Shown here: one piece after another, positions 43,663 to 53,355 of the stretch
Position numbering within the stretch: position 1 is the stretch's first letter
How the letters are laid out: every line of letters starts with the position of its first letter
From: CAYZJD01 sp964483455
Lineage (GTDB): Bacteria; Acidobacteriota; Terriglobia; Bryobacterales; Bryobacteraceae
Direction of reading: 5' to 3'
DNA: 64,000 nucleotides
Assembly: GCA_964483455.1 (NCBI GenBank)
Contig: CAZACK010000013.1
Span: forward strand, 1-64,000
The notes under the pieces: generated by a model
Seen by the model: only the letters and a program-made list of their open reading frames with translations
What the model was told of the DNA's origin: nothing
Databases searched by the model: none
Program-made: the position numbers and the translations under genes

Positions 43663-44887
43663 CCCCGGCCGCTCCCGCGTCCCGAGCGGCATACCCGCAG
43701 GCGACGATCGCCAGGAACAACGTCAAGACCTCGCTGTCTCCAAGATTCAGCTCAAAGATCCCACCGATCATGATGGCGAGCACCGCCGCCGCTCCACCGT
43801 GGAGGAGGAACTTCCGGTCGCTCGGACCCGGGGGGAGCCGGCGCGCGGGGAGCAGGAAGTCCAGCAGCGCCTTCACCAGCAGCCACACGAGCGCAAGCAT
43901 CGCGGGCACGCCGCGCTCGGCGGCGTAGTGTACGTAAATACTGTGCAAATGCCCATACCAGCCGGCCGGCAGCGGCCGCGGAATGTCGGCAGGCACCCAG
44001 CGCTCGAACTGGAGCCGTACCTGTTCGGGCCCAAGGCCGAACCATGGGTGCGCCTTGATCATCTCCAGGCCGGTGCGCCAGCAGACGATGCGATGCTGGT
44101 TGGAGTCGACCTCCTTCTTCGGCTGAAACATCGAGACGAACCGGGTGCGAACACCGGGAACCGCCAGCACAACAAGGAGAGCGACAACCGGCGTCACGAG
44201 AAACCATCGCCGGCTCCAGTGCCACAGCAGATACAAACCGGCTACGCCCGCCGCCAGCCAGATGCTGCGCGTGAAGCCGAGCAGAAGCGAGCCGGCCATC
44301 GGAACAGCGCACAGCGCCGCGAACCACAACAGCCGCCGGCGGGCAAACGGCGAGAAGAACAGGAACGCCAGCAGCAGCAGGAAGACAAGCATGAGCTGGC
44401 CGCCGAACGTCATCCAGTGGCTCATGAAGCCGGTAATTCGCTCACCCACGTAATATTCGTAGAAACTCGTCCCCGCCGCTCTCGCGTCGCGCACCTTCTC
44501 GCCGAACTGGACGAGACCCCGCGCCGCGACCAGGGCGCCCGCGCCCGCCCAGCACAAGGCCAGGCGGCGCAGTCGATCCGGTTCCCGAAAGCTCGATGCC
44601 ACCACCAGCAGCATCAGGAAGACGAGCAACTTCCGCACCTGCGGGCGGCCGGATGCGGGGTCGCCGGACAGGGCGAGCGAAATCAGGGTACAGGCGACAA
44701 ACAGGCCCAGCGGCAGCAGGACAGGGGGAAACCGAAGTTTCCGCCGCGACAGCAGCAGCGCGGCCACGGCGAGCGCCAGCAGGATCTGGCTGGCGGCGAT
44801 CGAGAACAGGACCGCGACCGCCGACGCTCCGGCCAGCCAGAAGGCGGCGCGCGCCAGAAGCGGTTCGGGCAGGCTGTTTGAGGGCAT
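43646..44887 (-). CDS. O-antigen ligase/WaaL-like membrane protein
   Basis: A 413-residue polytopic membrane protein with about 11-12 hydrophobic segments. The large periplasmic loop has the Wzy_C/WaaL hallmarks RIVCWRTGLEMIKAHPWFG followed by GLGPEQVR and WYGHLHSIYVHYAAERG, including the conserved His. Such proteins ligate or polymerise surface polysaccharide on the periplasmic side. The start at 44887 (MPSNSLPEPLL) is more plausible than 44935. No other polysaccharide genes are adjacent, so it is isolated from a classical cluster. Confidence 0.85.
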   Translation of the reverse strand: MPSNSLPEPLLARAAFWLAGASAVAVLFSIAASQILLALAVAALLLSRRKLRFPPVLLPLGLFVACTLISLALSGDPASGRPQVRKLLVFLMLLVVASSFREPDRLRRLALCWAGAGALVAARGLVQFGEKVRDARAAGTSFYEYYVGERITGFMSHWMTFGGQLMLVFLLLLAFLFFSPFARRRLLWFAALCAVPMAGSLLLGFTRSIWLAAGVAGLYLLWHWSRRWFLVTPVVALLVVLAVPGVRTRFVSMFQPKKEVDSNQHRIVCWRTGLEMIKAHPWFGLGPEQVRLQFERWVPADIPRPLPAGWYGHLHSIYVHYAAERGVPAMLALVWLLVKALLDFLLPARRLPPGPSDRKFLLHGGAAAVLAIMIGGIFELNLGDSEVLTLFLAIVACGYAARDAGAAGDGQVA

Positions 44888-44944
44888 CCCCGTCAAGAAG
44901 AAGAATTCAGTATGCCAGAATGATGGCAGGAACATCTACCGGCA

Positions 44945-45427
44945 ATGTTGATTTATGTTCTCAGGCACGGAATCGCGGAAACCGCACAGGCCGGCATGAG
45001 GGATGCCGACCGGGCGCTGACCGAGGAAGGGTTCAAGAAGCTGAAGTCGATTCTGCGCGCCGTTCGGGCCGCGGAGGTGTCGCCCAGCGTCATCCTGACA
45101 AGTCCCTACCGGCGCGCGGTGCAGACGGCGGAACTCGCGGCGCAGGTTCTGGAGTTCGAGGGCGAAGTGGAACAGGTGAAGTCGCTGGCGCCAGCATCAG
45201 AGGCCGAAGACGTGTGGGAAGACATCCGGCTTCACCGGCAGGCGGACCAAGTGCTGCTGTCGGGCCACGAGCCTCTTCTCGGACAGGTCATCGGATTCCT
45301 GCTCGGCGTCCCCAGCCTTCAGGTGGATCTCAAGAAGGCCGGCATCGCCTGCGTCCAGGTGGACGCATTCGGACCGAGGCCGCGGGGTGTTCTCAAGTGG
45401 CTGCTGGCGCCGAAGCTGGCCGGCTGA
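44945..45427 (+). CDS. sixA: Phosphohistidine phosphatase SixA
   Basis: A 160-residue histidine-phosphatase-superfamily protein of the short SixA type. The catalytic His8 is in LIYVLRHGIAE, with the Arg of TSPYRRAVQTAE and the second His in LSGHEPLLGQV. SixA dephosphorylates phosphohistidine on phosphotransfer proteins, in E. coli NPr of the nitrogen PTS. It is divergent from the O-antigen ligase gene and followed by a repeat-rich leader and tryptophanase. Confidence 0.88.
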   Translation: MLIYVLRHGIAETAQAGMRDADRALTEEGFKKLKSILRAVRAAEVSPSVILTSPYRRAVQTAELAAQVLEFEGEVEQVKSLAPASEAEDVWEDIRLHRQADQVLLSGHEPLLGQVIGFLLGVPSLQVDLKKAGIACVQVDAFGPRPRGVLKWLLAPKLAG

Positions 45428-45436
45428 GGCCGCCCG

Positions 45437-45480
45437 CCGAACAACCACTAACCGCCCAACCGAACAACCACCGAACAACC
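45437..45480. repeat. Decamer repeats forming the tnaA leader
   Basis: CCGAACAACC occurs three times, at 45437-45446, 45460-45469 and 45471-45480; the last copy touches the tnaA ATG. No Shine-Dalgarno sequence is present. The inverse decamer (GGTTGTTCGG) forms an array at 58438-58478. Confidence 0.75.
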
Positions 45481-46830
45481 ATGAAAACCATCATCGAGCC
45501 GTTTCGGATCAAGAGCGTCGAGCCGCTGCGCCACACCACGCGCGAGGAGCGCCAGCGGCTGCTCGAGCAGGCCGGCTACAACCTGTTCCTCATCGACGCG
45601 AAGGATATCCTGATCGACCTCCTCACCGACTCCGGCACGAGCGCCATGTCCACCGAGCAGTGGGCGGCGATGATGCGCGGCGACGAGTCCTACGCCGGCA
45701 GCGAGAGTTACATCCGGATGAAGGCCGCGGCCCAGGACCTGACCGGCTTTCGCCACGTGATCCCGACCCACCAGGGACGCGCCGCCGAGCGCATCCTGTT
45801 CAGTGTTCTTTGCCGGCCGGGCCAAGTGGTGCCGAACAACACGCACTTCGACACCACCCGCGCCAACATCGAGTTCACAGGGGCCAGGGCCGTCGACCTT
45901 CCGCTGCCGGAGGCCGCCGACACGCAGGCGCGCCTTCCCTTCAAAGGCGACATGGATGTCGCCGCCCTGGAACGGCTGATCGAGACCGAAGGCGCCGATC
46001 GGGTTCCGCTGGTGATGCTGACCGTGACCAATAACTCCGGCGGCGGCCAGCCGGTCTCCATGCGCAACATCGAGCAGGTGCGGGCGGTCACGTCACGACA
46101 CGCGATTCCCTTGTATCTTGACGCCTGCCGCTTCGCGGAGAATGCCTGGTTCATCGCCCAGAGGGAGCCGGAATTCGCGGCGTGGGCCCCAAAACAGATC
46201 GCGCAAAAGATGTTCCGGCTGGCCGACGGCTGCACGTTCTCCGCCAAGAAGGACGCGTTCGCCAACATCGGCGGGTTCCTGTGCACCAACGACGACCGGC
46301 TGGCCGAGCAAGAGACGCAACTGTTGATCCTGACCGAGGGATTTCCCACTTACGGCGGCCTGGCCGGCCGCGACCTGGACGCGATCGCGGTCGGCCTCAG
46401 CGAAGTGCTCGATCCGGACTACCTTCGTTATCGCATTACATCAACGGCGTATCTCGGCCGGCATATCGCCGATCAAGGCGTGCCGATCGTGGAGCCGCCG
46501 GGCGGCCACGCCATCTATATCGATGCCGGCCGCATGCTGCCGCACATCCCCCGCCGCCATTTCCCCGGGCAGGCGCTGGCGGTCGAACTGTACCGGCATG
46601 CCGGCATCCGCTCGGTGGAGATCGGCTCGGTGATGTTCGGCGACAAGGCCCGGCATGAGCTGCTGCGCCTCGCGATACCGCGCCGCGTCTATACCCAGAG
46701 CCATATCGACTACGCGGTTGAGGCGATTTTGGAGGTGAATGCGCGGAAGCACCAGTTGCGCGGGCTGGAGATTGCCTCCGAGCCGAAGTTTCTGCGGCAT
46801 TTTTCGTGCCGGTTTCGGGTGCTGGAGTAG
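45481..46830 (+). CDS. tnaA: Tryptophanase
   Basis: A 449-residue PLP-dependent beta-eliminating lyase converting tryptophan to indole, pyruvate and ammonia. The PLP lysine is Lys257 in FSAKKDAFANIGG. Tyrosine phenol-lyase is the close alternative, but two positions favour tryptophanase: HFDTTR has Asp where the phenol-lyase has Thr, and SVEIGSVMFG has Ile where the phenol-lyase has Arg. The C-terminus EPKFLRHFSCRF is family-typical. No tnaC leader peptide or tnaB permease is visible, so regulation differs from E. coli. The start is directly preceded by CAACC repeats. Confidence 0.9.
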   Translation: MKTIIEPFRIKSVEPLRHTTREERQRLLEQAGYNLFLIDAKDILIDLLTDSGTSAMSTEQWAAMMRGDESYAGSESYIRMKAAAQDLTGFRHVIPTHQGRAAERILFSVLCRPGQVVPNNTHFDTTRANIEFTGARAVDLPLPEAADTQARLPFKGDMDVAALERLIETEGADRVPLVMLTVTNNSGGGQPVSMRNIEQVRAVTSRHAIPLYLDACRFAENAWFIAQREPEFAAWAPKQIAQKMFRLADGCTFSAKKDAFANIGGFLCTNDDRLAEQETQLLILTEGFPTYGGLAGRDLDAIAVGLSEVLDPDYLRYRITSTAYLGRHIADQGVPIVEPPGGHAIYIDAGRMLPHIPRRHFPGQALAVELYRHAGIRSVEIGSVMFGDKARHELLRLAIPRRVYTQSHIDYAVEAILEVNARKHQLRGLEIASEPKFLRHFSCRFRVLE

Positions 46831-46854
46831 AGGGCAGGCGGGCTCGCCTGCCCT
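46831..46854. repeat. Palindromic repeat after tnaA
   Basis: AGGGCAGGCG, loop GGCT, CGCCTGCCCT: a perfect 10-bp stem starting on the base after the tnaA stop. It shares the GGCAGGCG/CGCCTGCC core with copies in the dcw cluster and may also act as a transcript end. Confidence 0.65.
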
Positions 46855-46875
46855 CCATAGATTGCCTGGTTAGCG

Positions 46876-47292
46876 CTAGCGCGCCGCCATCGCCAGGGCG
46901 TCGCTGGCCAGGCCGTGCCGCGCCATCTCGCGCTCGAGCTTCGACTTCTTGAGCTCGGAGCCGTCCTCTCTGCCGGCAATCCAGACACGGGACAGAAAGT
47001 GCTGGTTTCCGTAGCGGTTGAACACGAGGACGCTATGGTCCGCCGCGTTGCCATAGATCGGATTGCTCAATCTGAAATGGCTGTCTTTGCCGTCGAGGTT
47101 GTAAACCAGCACCGCGCCCGGCGTCACCCCACGCTGAATGGTGTACTGCCCGGCGGGAAGTGTTTCGTCGCCGACAATGAAGTCGAAGGGGACGTCCCAC
47201 ACGGGTCTCGCCCCGCTTGAAGACTGTGAGTACGCGGGGGAGGCGGTCAGCGCGACCACCAGGACCCCCAAGGTCATCAGACTGAATCTCAT
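46876..47292 (-). CDS. Small exported protein of unknown function
   Basis: A 138-residue protein with a signal peptide (MRFSLMTLGVLVVALTASPAYS). The mature part starts ARPVWDVPFDFIVGDETLPAGQY and includes HSVLVFNRYGNQHFLSRVW, a pattern I associate with a common acidobacterial secreted family of unknown function. The C-terminus is charged and helical. The start at 47292 follows GGAAAGGAGAAA; the longer frame upstream is not supported. The gene stands alone between tryptophanase (convergent) and a terminator. Confidence 0.7.
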   Translation of the reverse strand: MRFSLMTLGVLVVALTASPAYSQSSSGARPVWDVPFDFIVGDETLPAGQYTIQRGVTPGAVLVYNLDGKDSHFRLSNPIYGNAADHSVLVFNRYGNQHFLSRVWIAGREDGSELKKSKLEREMARHGLASDALAMAAR

Positions 47293-47377
47293 CACTGGTT
47301 TCTCCTTTCCGTTCTCCTTCAGACCGCTGCACCCTCCGTCAATCCGGAGCGCCGGTCGTCGCCCGGCGTGCAGCAAC

Positions 47378-47419
47378 AAAAAAGCCGCTGCATGCGGGCG
47401 GCAGCCCGCGCACAGCGGC
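47378..47419 (-). terminator. Intrinsic terminator on the minus strand
   Basis: On the minus strand: GCCGCTG, an inner stem GCGGGC with GCCCGC, then CAGCGGC, immediately followed by six T. A textbook hairpin plus T-tract. It ends transcripts of the small minus-strand gene at 47455-47661 and insulates the secreted-protein gene downstream. Confidence 0.8.
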
Positions 47420-47454
47420 CTCCGGATCATCCGGTCAGCCGGAAATGCTTCCGA

Positions 47455-47661
47455 CTATTCGACGAACCTGACTTTCTTTCGCGTCTCCTCGGCCAGAACG
47501 GGCAATCCGTCCTGGATGCGCAGCCGTTCGATGTCTCCGAACCGCAACTCCGCGCAGTAGCGCATGAATGACTGCCAGGCAGGATGCAGCGCGGCGGAGG
47601 ACCGCTTCGCGGGCTCAGCCTCTTGCCGCATCACGCCGGCGACTGCGCCGCCGTGATTCAT
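47455..47661 (-). CDS. Small hypothetical protein
   Basis: A 68-residue frame whose second half (PAWQSFMRYCAELRFGDIER, LRIQDGLPVLAEETRKKV) looks like a genuine compact helical protein. I do not recognise a named family. The start is uncertain: 47661 or an internal ATG (MRQEAEPAKR). An intrinsic terminator 36 bases after the stop supports real transcription. The neighbouring glycoside-hydrolase-like gene is divergent. Confidence 0.55.
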   Translation of the reverse strand: MNHGGAVAGVMRQEAEPAKRSSAALHPAWQSFMRYCAELRFGDIERLRIQDGLPVLAEETRKKVRFVE

Positions 47662-47741
47662 TTCACCTGTCGTGCCTCACAGTGTTATACGCGGCAGAGG
47701 CCAGTTTGGTTCGCACGGAATCGAATCAGCGACGCAATGGC

Positions 47742-47747
47742 TATAAT
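47742..47747 (+). promoter_or_regulatory. Consensus -10 box (TATAAT), leaderless start
   Basis: TATAAT ends 6 bases before the ATG at 47754. Transcription would then begin at the start codon itself. No ribosome-binding site is present. Confidence 0.55.
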
Positions 47748-47753
47748 CCGGCT

Positions 47754-49154
47754 ATGTCACACAAGTTGCATGCTGTGCTAGGCGCTCTCTGCATTTGCCT
47801 GCCGGTGTCCGCCCAACGTGGTCCGGCGGCCGGGCCGCTCCGCGTGCTCCAGTCGAATCCGCGTTGGTTTACGGACGGATCGGGCAAAGCGGTGCTGCTC
47901 ACGGGCTCGCACATCTGGCAAAATCTTCAGGATTCCGGACTTCTGAACCGCGACAAGCAAGATCCTCCCGCCGCCTTCGATTACGCGGGCTACCTGGATT
48001 TCCTCGAGCGCCACAATCACAATTTCTTCCGGCTCTGGCGGTGGGAGACGCCGAAGTGGACGGACAATTACTACGACGGGCAGATCAAGTACTGCCGGCC
48101 GCATCCGTGGGTGCGCGGCGGCCCCGGCAACGCGAGCGACGGCAAGCCGAAGTTCGACCTCGCGCGCTTCGACTCTGAGTACTTCGAGAGGCTGCGAAAC
48201 CGGACAGCGGCCGCGCGGGACCGGGGCATGTACGTCGCCGTGATGCTGTTCGAGGGTTGGGAGATCCAGTTCACCGACGCCTGGAACAATCACCCGTTTC
48301 ACTCGCCCAACAACGTGAACGGGATCGAGGCGGATACGAACGGGGACGGCAAGGGCATCGAATACAACACGCTTCAGCCGGCAGACATGGGGCAGCGCGT
48401 CCTGGATCTGCAACTGGCTTACGTCCGCAAAGTGATCGACACCGTCAACGATCTGGACAACGTGCTGTACGAAATCTGCAACGAAGCCGCGCCGGAATCG
48501 ACGGACTGGCAGTACTACCTGATCCGCTACGTCAAACACTACGAATCCGGCAAGCCGAAGCAGCACCCTGTGGGGATGACGTTCCAATATCGCGGCGGAA
48601 GCAACAACACCCTGTACATGAGCCCGGCGGATTGGATCTCGCCCAACCCCGGCGACGCCTCGGAGAGCTACCGCGAGAATCCGTCGTCCACTCACACCAC
48701 CAAGGTGGTCGTCAACGACACGGATCATCTCTGGGGCCACACGGGAGGGGACGCCATCTGGGTATGGAAGAGCTTCACGCGCGGGCTGAACGTGCTGCTG
48801 ATGGAGGAACTGCTTCCTTCGCCGACCTGGCAGGACTCGGCGCGGATGGCGATGGGGCAAGCGCGCCGCTACGCCGGCCGCGTGGACCTCGCGTCGATGG
48901 TCCCGATGAATGATCTGGCCACGGGCTACTGCCTCGCGGCACAAGGAAAGGAGTATCTTGTCTTCCAGCCTGGGAACAAGGGGGAGTTCACGATCAACCT
49001 CGGCGATGCGCCGGGAGTCTTTTCCGTGGAGTGGCTCGACGTGAACAGGGACCGCACGGTGGCCGGCAAGGACGTTGCCGGCGGCTCGTCACGGACCTTC
49101 ACCACTCCCTTCCCCGGCCCGGCGGTGCTGTACTTGAAGCGGACCCGCGGATAG
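47754..49154 (+). CDS. Exported glycoside-hydrolase-like protein (DUF4038-type)
   Basis: A 466-residue protein with a signal peptide (MSHKLHAVLGALCICLPVSA). The catalytic-like domain has LTGSHIWQNLQDSG, HNHNFFRLWRWE and NVLYEICNEAAPES, the last resembling the acid/base Asn-Glu of clan GH-A TIM barrels; MEELLPSP could hold the nucleophile. A C-terminal beta region (EYLVFQPGNKGEFTINLG) resembles the putative collagen-binding domain of DUF4038 proteins. It probably acts on plant or microbial polysaccharide outside the cell. The substrate is unknown. Confidence 0.75.
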   Translation: MSHKLHAVLGALCICLPVSAQRGPAAGPLRVLQSNPRWFTDGSGKAVLLTGSHIWQNLQDSGLLNRDKQDPPAAFDYAGYLDFLERHNHNFFRLWRWETPKWTDNYYDGQIKYCRPHPWVRGGPGNASDGKPKFDLARFDSEYFERLRNRTAAARDRGMYVAVMLFEGWEIQFTDAWNNHPFHSPNNVNGIEADTNGDGKGIEYNTLQPADMGQRVLDLQLAYVRKVIDTVNDLDNVLYEICNEAAPESTDWQYYLIRYVKHYESGKPKQHPVGMTFQYRGGSNNTLYMSPADWISPNPGDASESYRENPSSTHTTKVVVNDTDHLWGHTGGDAIWVWKSFTRGLNVLLMEELLPSPTWQDSARMAMGQARRYAGRVDLASMVPMNDLATGYCLAAQGKEYLVFQPGNKGEFTINLGDAPGVFSVEWLDVNRDRTVAGKDVAGGSSRTFTTPFPGPAVLYLKRTRG

Positions 49155-49212
49155 TCCGCCCGGCGGCGGCTCTCCCTCGGTATTGAAACATCCGGAACTC
49201 TTTTCGGCCCCG

Positions 49213-49230
49213 TATTCGTCTAATGGAATA
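49213..49230. promoter_or_regulatory. Inverted repeat upstream of a small gene
   Basis: TATTC, spacer GTCTAATG, GAATA in the 135-base gap before the 71-residue gene. Symmetric arms suggest a repressor site; no partner regulator is adjacent. Confidence 0.3.
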
Positions 49231-49289
49231 GAGAGACGGTCCGAAAGGATCACTCGAGCAGGTGAGGCAACCAGCCGAGGAGGAAAGCG

Positions 49290-49505
49290 ATGGCCAACCA
49301 GAACGACAGACTGAAGCTGAGCGCGGAAATCCTGGGACTGATCGAGCGGCGGCGGCAGGAGACGGGCGATTCGTACCTCGGGAGCGACATCGAGCGCGTG
49401 GTGCTGGAGTCCGAGTGGCGCGATCTCGAGCGGGACATCTTCGACAACCCGGGGGCGCTGGAAGCTTACCTGATCCCGATTCGCCGGCGCCAGGCGATCG
49501 GCTAG
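49290..49505 (+). CDS. Small hypothetical protein, upstream of moxR operon
   Basis: A 71-residue acidic/basic protein (LSAEILGLIERRRQETGDSY, IERVVLESEWRDLERDIF) of mostly helical character. No family is recognised. It has a very strong ribosome-binding site, GAGGAGGAAAG, 3-4 bases before the ATG. It ends 39 bases before the MoxR start and may belong to the same unit, although moxR has its own TAGAAT box. Confidence 0.6.
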   Translation: MANQNDRLKLSAEILGLIERRRQETGDSYLGSDIERVVLESEWRDLERDIFDNPGALEAYLIPIRRRQAIG

Positions 49506-49544
49506 CGGCCGGGAAAGCGGATTCCCGGCTGTTAGAATAGGAGC

Positions 49545-50537
<993 letters not shown>

Positions 50538-50545
50538 GCAGCCCC

Positions 50546-51430
50546 ATGCCGCAAGCGCCGCTGGTTGACCAGGGCTTCCTCGAGAAGCTCGAACGCCTCA
50601 CCCTTCACTGGCAGAAGTCCTTTCCCGGGCTTGTCGGCGGGCACAATCCGTCACGGTTCACCGGCCCGGGGCTGGAATTCCTCGATCATCGTCACTTCCA
50701 CCACGGCGACGACCTGCGGGCGGTCAACTGGCGTGCGTATCTCCGTCTGGAGAAACTGTTCCTGAAGATGTTCCAGACCGAGCCGCGCATTCCGGTGCGG
50801 CTGCTGGTGGACTCGAGCGCCTCGATGACCACCGGCGCTATTCCCAAGTTCGAGTACGCCCGCAGGCTGGCGGCGGCGCTCAGCTACGTGGGCCTGGTTC
50901 GGCTGGAGACGGTGGCGATCCAGCCGTTCGCCGGCAATCTTGGCGACTGTTTCGTGTGCGGAGGCGGCCGCCACCGGTTCGCGCCCGCCGTCGAGTATCT
51001 GTCCCGTCTCGCGCCGGGCGGCGAGACGAACTACTTCCAGGTGGCGCGGGAGTTCCTTACGCGCTACTTGCAGCGCGGGCTGCTGATCATCATTTCCGAC
51101 TTTCTCGACGACGCCGGCTGCGAGAAGCCTCTTCAGTATCTCGCCGATTTCGGCCACGAGCTTCTGCTGATCCACGTCTGGGCCGAGGAGGACCGCACGC
51201 CGCCGTGGACAGGCGAGTTGGACCTGGTGGACGCCGAGTCCGGCGCTCGCCTTCAGCTCCAGTTCAACCGCGACGCGGCGGCCGGCTACACGGCGGCGTT
51301 CGACGGCTTCGCCGAGACGCTTCGCTCGCTGGCGCTGCGCAACAACGGCCGCTACGCCGGCCTGTCCACGTCGCTGCCGCTCGAAGAGGCGATCTTCGGG
51401 CCGCTGGCGCACGCGCGAGGGATCGCCTGA
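50546..51430 (+). CDS. DUF58 domain protein
   Basis: A 294-residue DUF58/vWA-like protein, normally co-encoded with MoxR. The family block is LEFLDHRHFHHGDDLRAVNW, then RLEKLFLKMFQTEPRIPV, followed by the degenerate vWA LLVDSSASM with a DxSxS-type MIDAS. No membrane segment is seen, unlike many members. It starts 8 bases after moxR, and its stop shares one base with the next ATG (TGATG at 51428). Confidence 0.9.
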   Translation: MPQAPLVDQGFLEKLERLTLHWQKSFPGLVGGHNPSRFTGPGLEFLDHRHFHHGDDLRAVNWRAYLRLEKLFLKMFQTEPRIPVRLLVDSSASMTTGAIPKFEYARRLAAALSYVGLVRLETVAIQPFAGNLGDCFVCGGGRHRFAPAVEYLSRLAPGGETNYFQVAREFLTRYLQRGLLIIISDFLDDAGCEKPLQYLADFGHELLLIHVWAEEDRTPPWTGELDLVDAESGARLQLQFNRDAAAGYTAAFDGFAETLRSLALRNNGRYAGLSTSLPLEEAIFGPLAHARGIA

Positions 51431-53355
51431 TGTTCCTGCTGAATCTCAGCCTGGCGGAGTTTCTAGCGATTTTCGGCGCGCTGTCGTCGCTGGTGGTGGC
51501 TCTGTACTTGCTCGACCGGTCGCGCCGGCGGCAGGTGGTGGCGACGCTCCGGTTCTGGACGCCGGCGGAACAGCCGCAACAGACGCGCCGGCGAAAGCGA
51601 ATCCAGCAGCCGCTCTCGCTCCTGCTCCAGCTTGCCGGCGTCGCGCTGCTTCTGCTGGCGATCGCGCAGCTTCGATTGGGAGGCCGGGATAGCGGCGCCC
51701 GCGACCACGTGCTCATCCTGGACACGTCGGCGTGGATGCAAGCGGCGGGCCCGCGCGGCACGCTAATGGACGAGGCGAGGGCGCAGGCGCTCGGCTGGCT
51801 GCGCGCAATGCCTCCCGGCGATCGTGTGATGCTGGTTCGCGCCGATGCGCTAGCCACGCCGGTGACGGGGCTGGATGCCGACCGCAAGACCCTCGAATCG
51901 GCCATCGCCGCTTCGGAGCCAGGCGCGACGGCCCTCGACCTGCGCCAAGCCCTGGAACTGGCGGGCCGTGTCGCGGCCGGCGGCGGCGAGATCGTGCTGG
52001 CGAGCGCAGGCCGAATGCGGTCCGCCGGAGAGCAGGACGCGCCGGCCGTGCCCGCGAATCTAAGGGTTCTGCCGGTTGTGGACCGCGTGCGCAACTGCGG
52101 CCTGCGCGGCGTCGGCCTCCGGCACTCTCCGATTGAATCGGATCTCTGGGAGGCCTTCGTCTCGGTTCGGAATGACGCGGAGACGCCGCGCGAAGTGACC
52201 GTCGCGCTCTCGTTCGGCGGCGCTCCCGCGGGAGCGAAGAGGCTCCTGGTCCCCGCGGCCGCGGAGCGGAACACGACCTTCGAGTTCCGGACCCACGCCG
52301 CCGGATGGCTGGAGGCGCGGCTTCTGCCCGGCGACTTGTTCCCCGCCGACGACCGGGCGGTTCTAGAGCTGCCGGCGCACCGCGTGCTTCGCGTCGCCGT
52401 CTACTCCGATTCGCCCGCCTGGCTGCGGCCCGTACTGGCGGCCAATCCGAATCTTCGCGCGAGCTTCCTGGGAACTGCGCAGTACGACCCCGGGCGGGCG
52501 GACGATCTGACGATCCTCGACCGCTTCGCGCCATCCACTTTGCCGAAAGGGAACAGCATCTGGATCGAGCCGCCGGGCGGTTCGCCAGTCCGCACCCGTG
52601 CGGTTGTCGGAGACGCGGTGCTGTCGCGCTGGCGATCGGACCATCCGCTGGCAACCGGCCTTCGCGTACAGGATCTCCGGCTTCCGGCGGCGATGGTGTT
52701 CGCTCCCGAGACCGGCGACGCGGCGGTCGCCGAGGTGGCGCAGGGGCCGGTGATTCTGGCGCGGCCAGGCCCGCCGAAAATGGCCTTCGTCGGGTTCCAC
52801 CCGGCGTCGGCGGCGCTTCGCTTCGAGCTGGCGACGCCGCTCATCTTCGCCAACATCTTTCGCTGGATGGCGCCCGACACGTTCCGGCGGTGGGAACTCA
52901 ATGCCGGCGCCGCCGGCTCCGTGATCGCCCGCCTGGACGAGGAAATGGCTGCTTCGGAGGTTTCGGTGCTGGCGGAGGACGGCGCGCCGCTGCCGTTCAC
53001 CCGCCAGGGCGATGCCGTGCACTTCTTCGCGGGATCGGCGGGAACGGTCCGCGTGCGTGCCGGCGAGCGCGAGATCGTGTATTCCTTGACGCTGCCCGAG
53101 GTGGCGGCGGTGAAGTGGGAGCCGCCGGCGGGAGTCCGCCGCGGCATTCGGCCCGCCTTTCGCGCGGGACGCGCGTCGCGGGACCTGTGGCAGATGCTGG
53201 CGGTGCTCGGCGCGCTGTGCTTGCTGGCCGACTGGCAGCTGTTCGGCTCCGGGCGGGCGCGGAGGCCAGCGGTGGTACAGATGCGCCGGCGAACTCAGAC
53301 CGCCGGTGAACTCTGGAAACTGCCGCTGTCTCTATTTCGCCGGAGGGCATGGTGA
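51430..53355 (+). CDS. BatA-like membrane protein with vWA-type domain
   Basis: A 641-residue protein. The N-terminal aerotolerance-regulator (BatA) region has two membrane segments (LSLAEFLAIFGALSSLVVALY and LLLQLAGVALLLLAIAQL, each about 20 residues); a vWA-like domain follows (VLILDTSAWMQ, in which the MIDAS motif is incomplete), then a large beta-rich periplasmic-type region and a final membrane segment near residue 595 (LWQMLAVLGALCLLADW). It probably forms a membrane complex with the neighbouring vWA protein under MoxR control. It overlaps the next gene by 7 bases. Confidence 0.85.
   Translation: MFLLNLSLAEFLAIFGALSSLVVALYLLDRSRRRQVVATLRFWTPAEQPQQTRRRKRIQQPLSLLLQLAGVALLLLAIAQLRLGGRDSGARDHVLILDTSAWMQAAGPRGTLMDEARAQALGWLRAMPPGDRVMLVRADALATPVTGLDADRKTLESAIAASEPGATALDLRQALELAGRVAAGGGEIVLASAGRMRSAGEQDAPAVPANLRVLPVVDRVRNCGLRGVGLRHSPIESDLWEAFVSVRNDAETPREVTVALSFGGAPAGAKRLLVPAAAERNTTFEFRTHAAGWLEARLLPGDLFPADDRAVLELPAHRVLRVAVYSDSPAWLRPVLAANPNLRASFLGTAQYDPGRADDLTILDRFAPSTLPKGNSIWIEPPGGSPVRTRAVVGDAVLSRWRSDHPLATGLRVQDLRLPAAMVFAPETGDAAVAEVAQGPVILARPGPPKMAFVGFHPASAALRFELATPLIFANIFRWMAPDTFRRWELNAGAAGSVIARLDEEMAASEVSVLAEDGAPLPFTRQGDAVHFFAGSAGTVRVRAGEREIVYSLTLPEVAAVKWEPPAGVRRGIRPAFRAGRASRDLWQMLAVLGALCLLADWQLFGSGRARRPAVVQMRRRTQTAGELWKLPLSLFRRRAW

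Noticed and set aside
45481..46830. Tyrosine phenol-lyase as the identity of the lyase
   Set aside because: Asp in HFDTTR and Ile in SVEIGS match tryptophanase; the phenol-lyase has Thr and Arg at these places.
47384..47419. CRISPR repeat or REP element
   Set aside because: A single hairpin followed by a T-tract on the minus strand fits an intrinsic terminator better; no repeat-spacer pattern exists.
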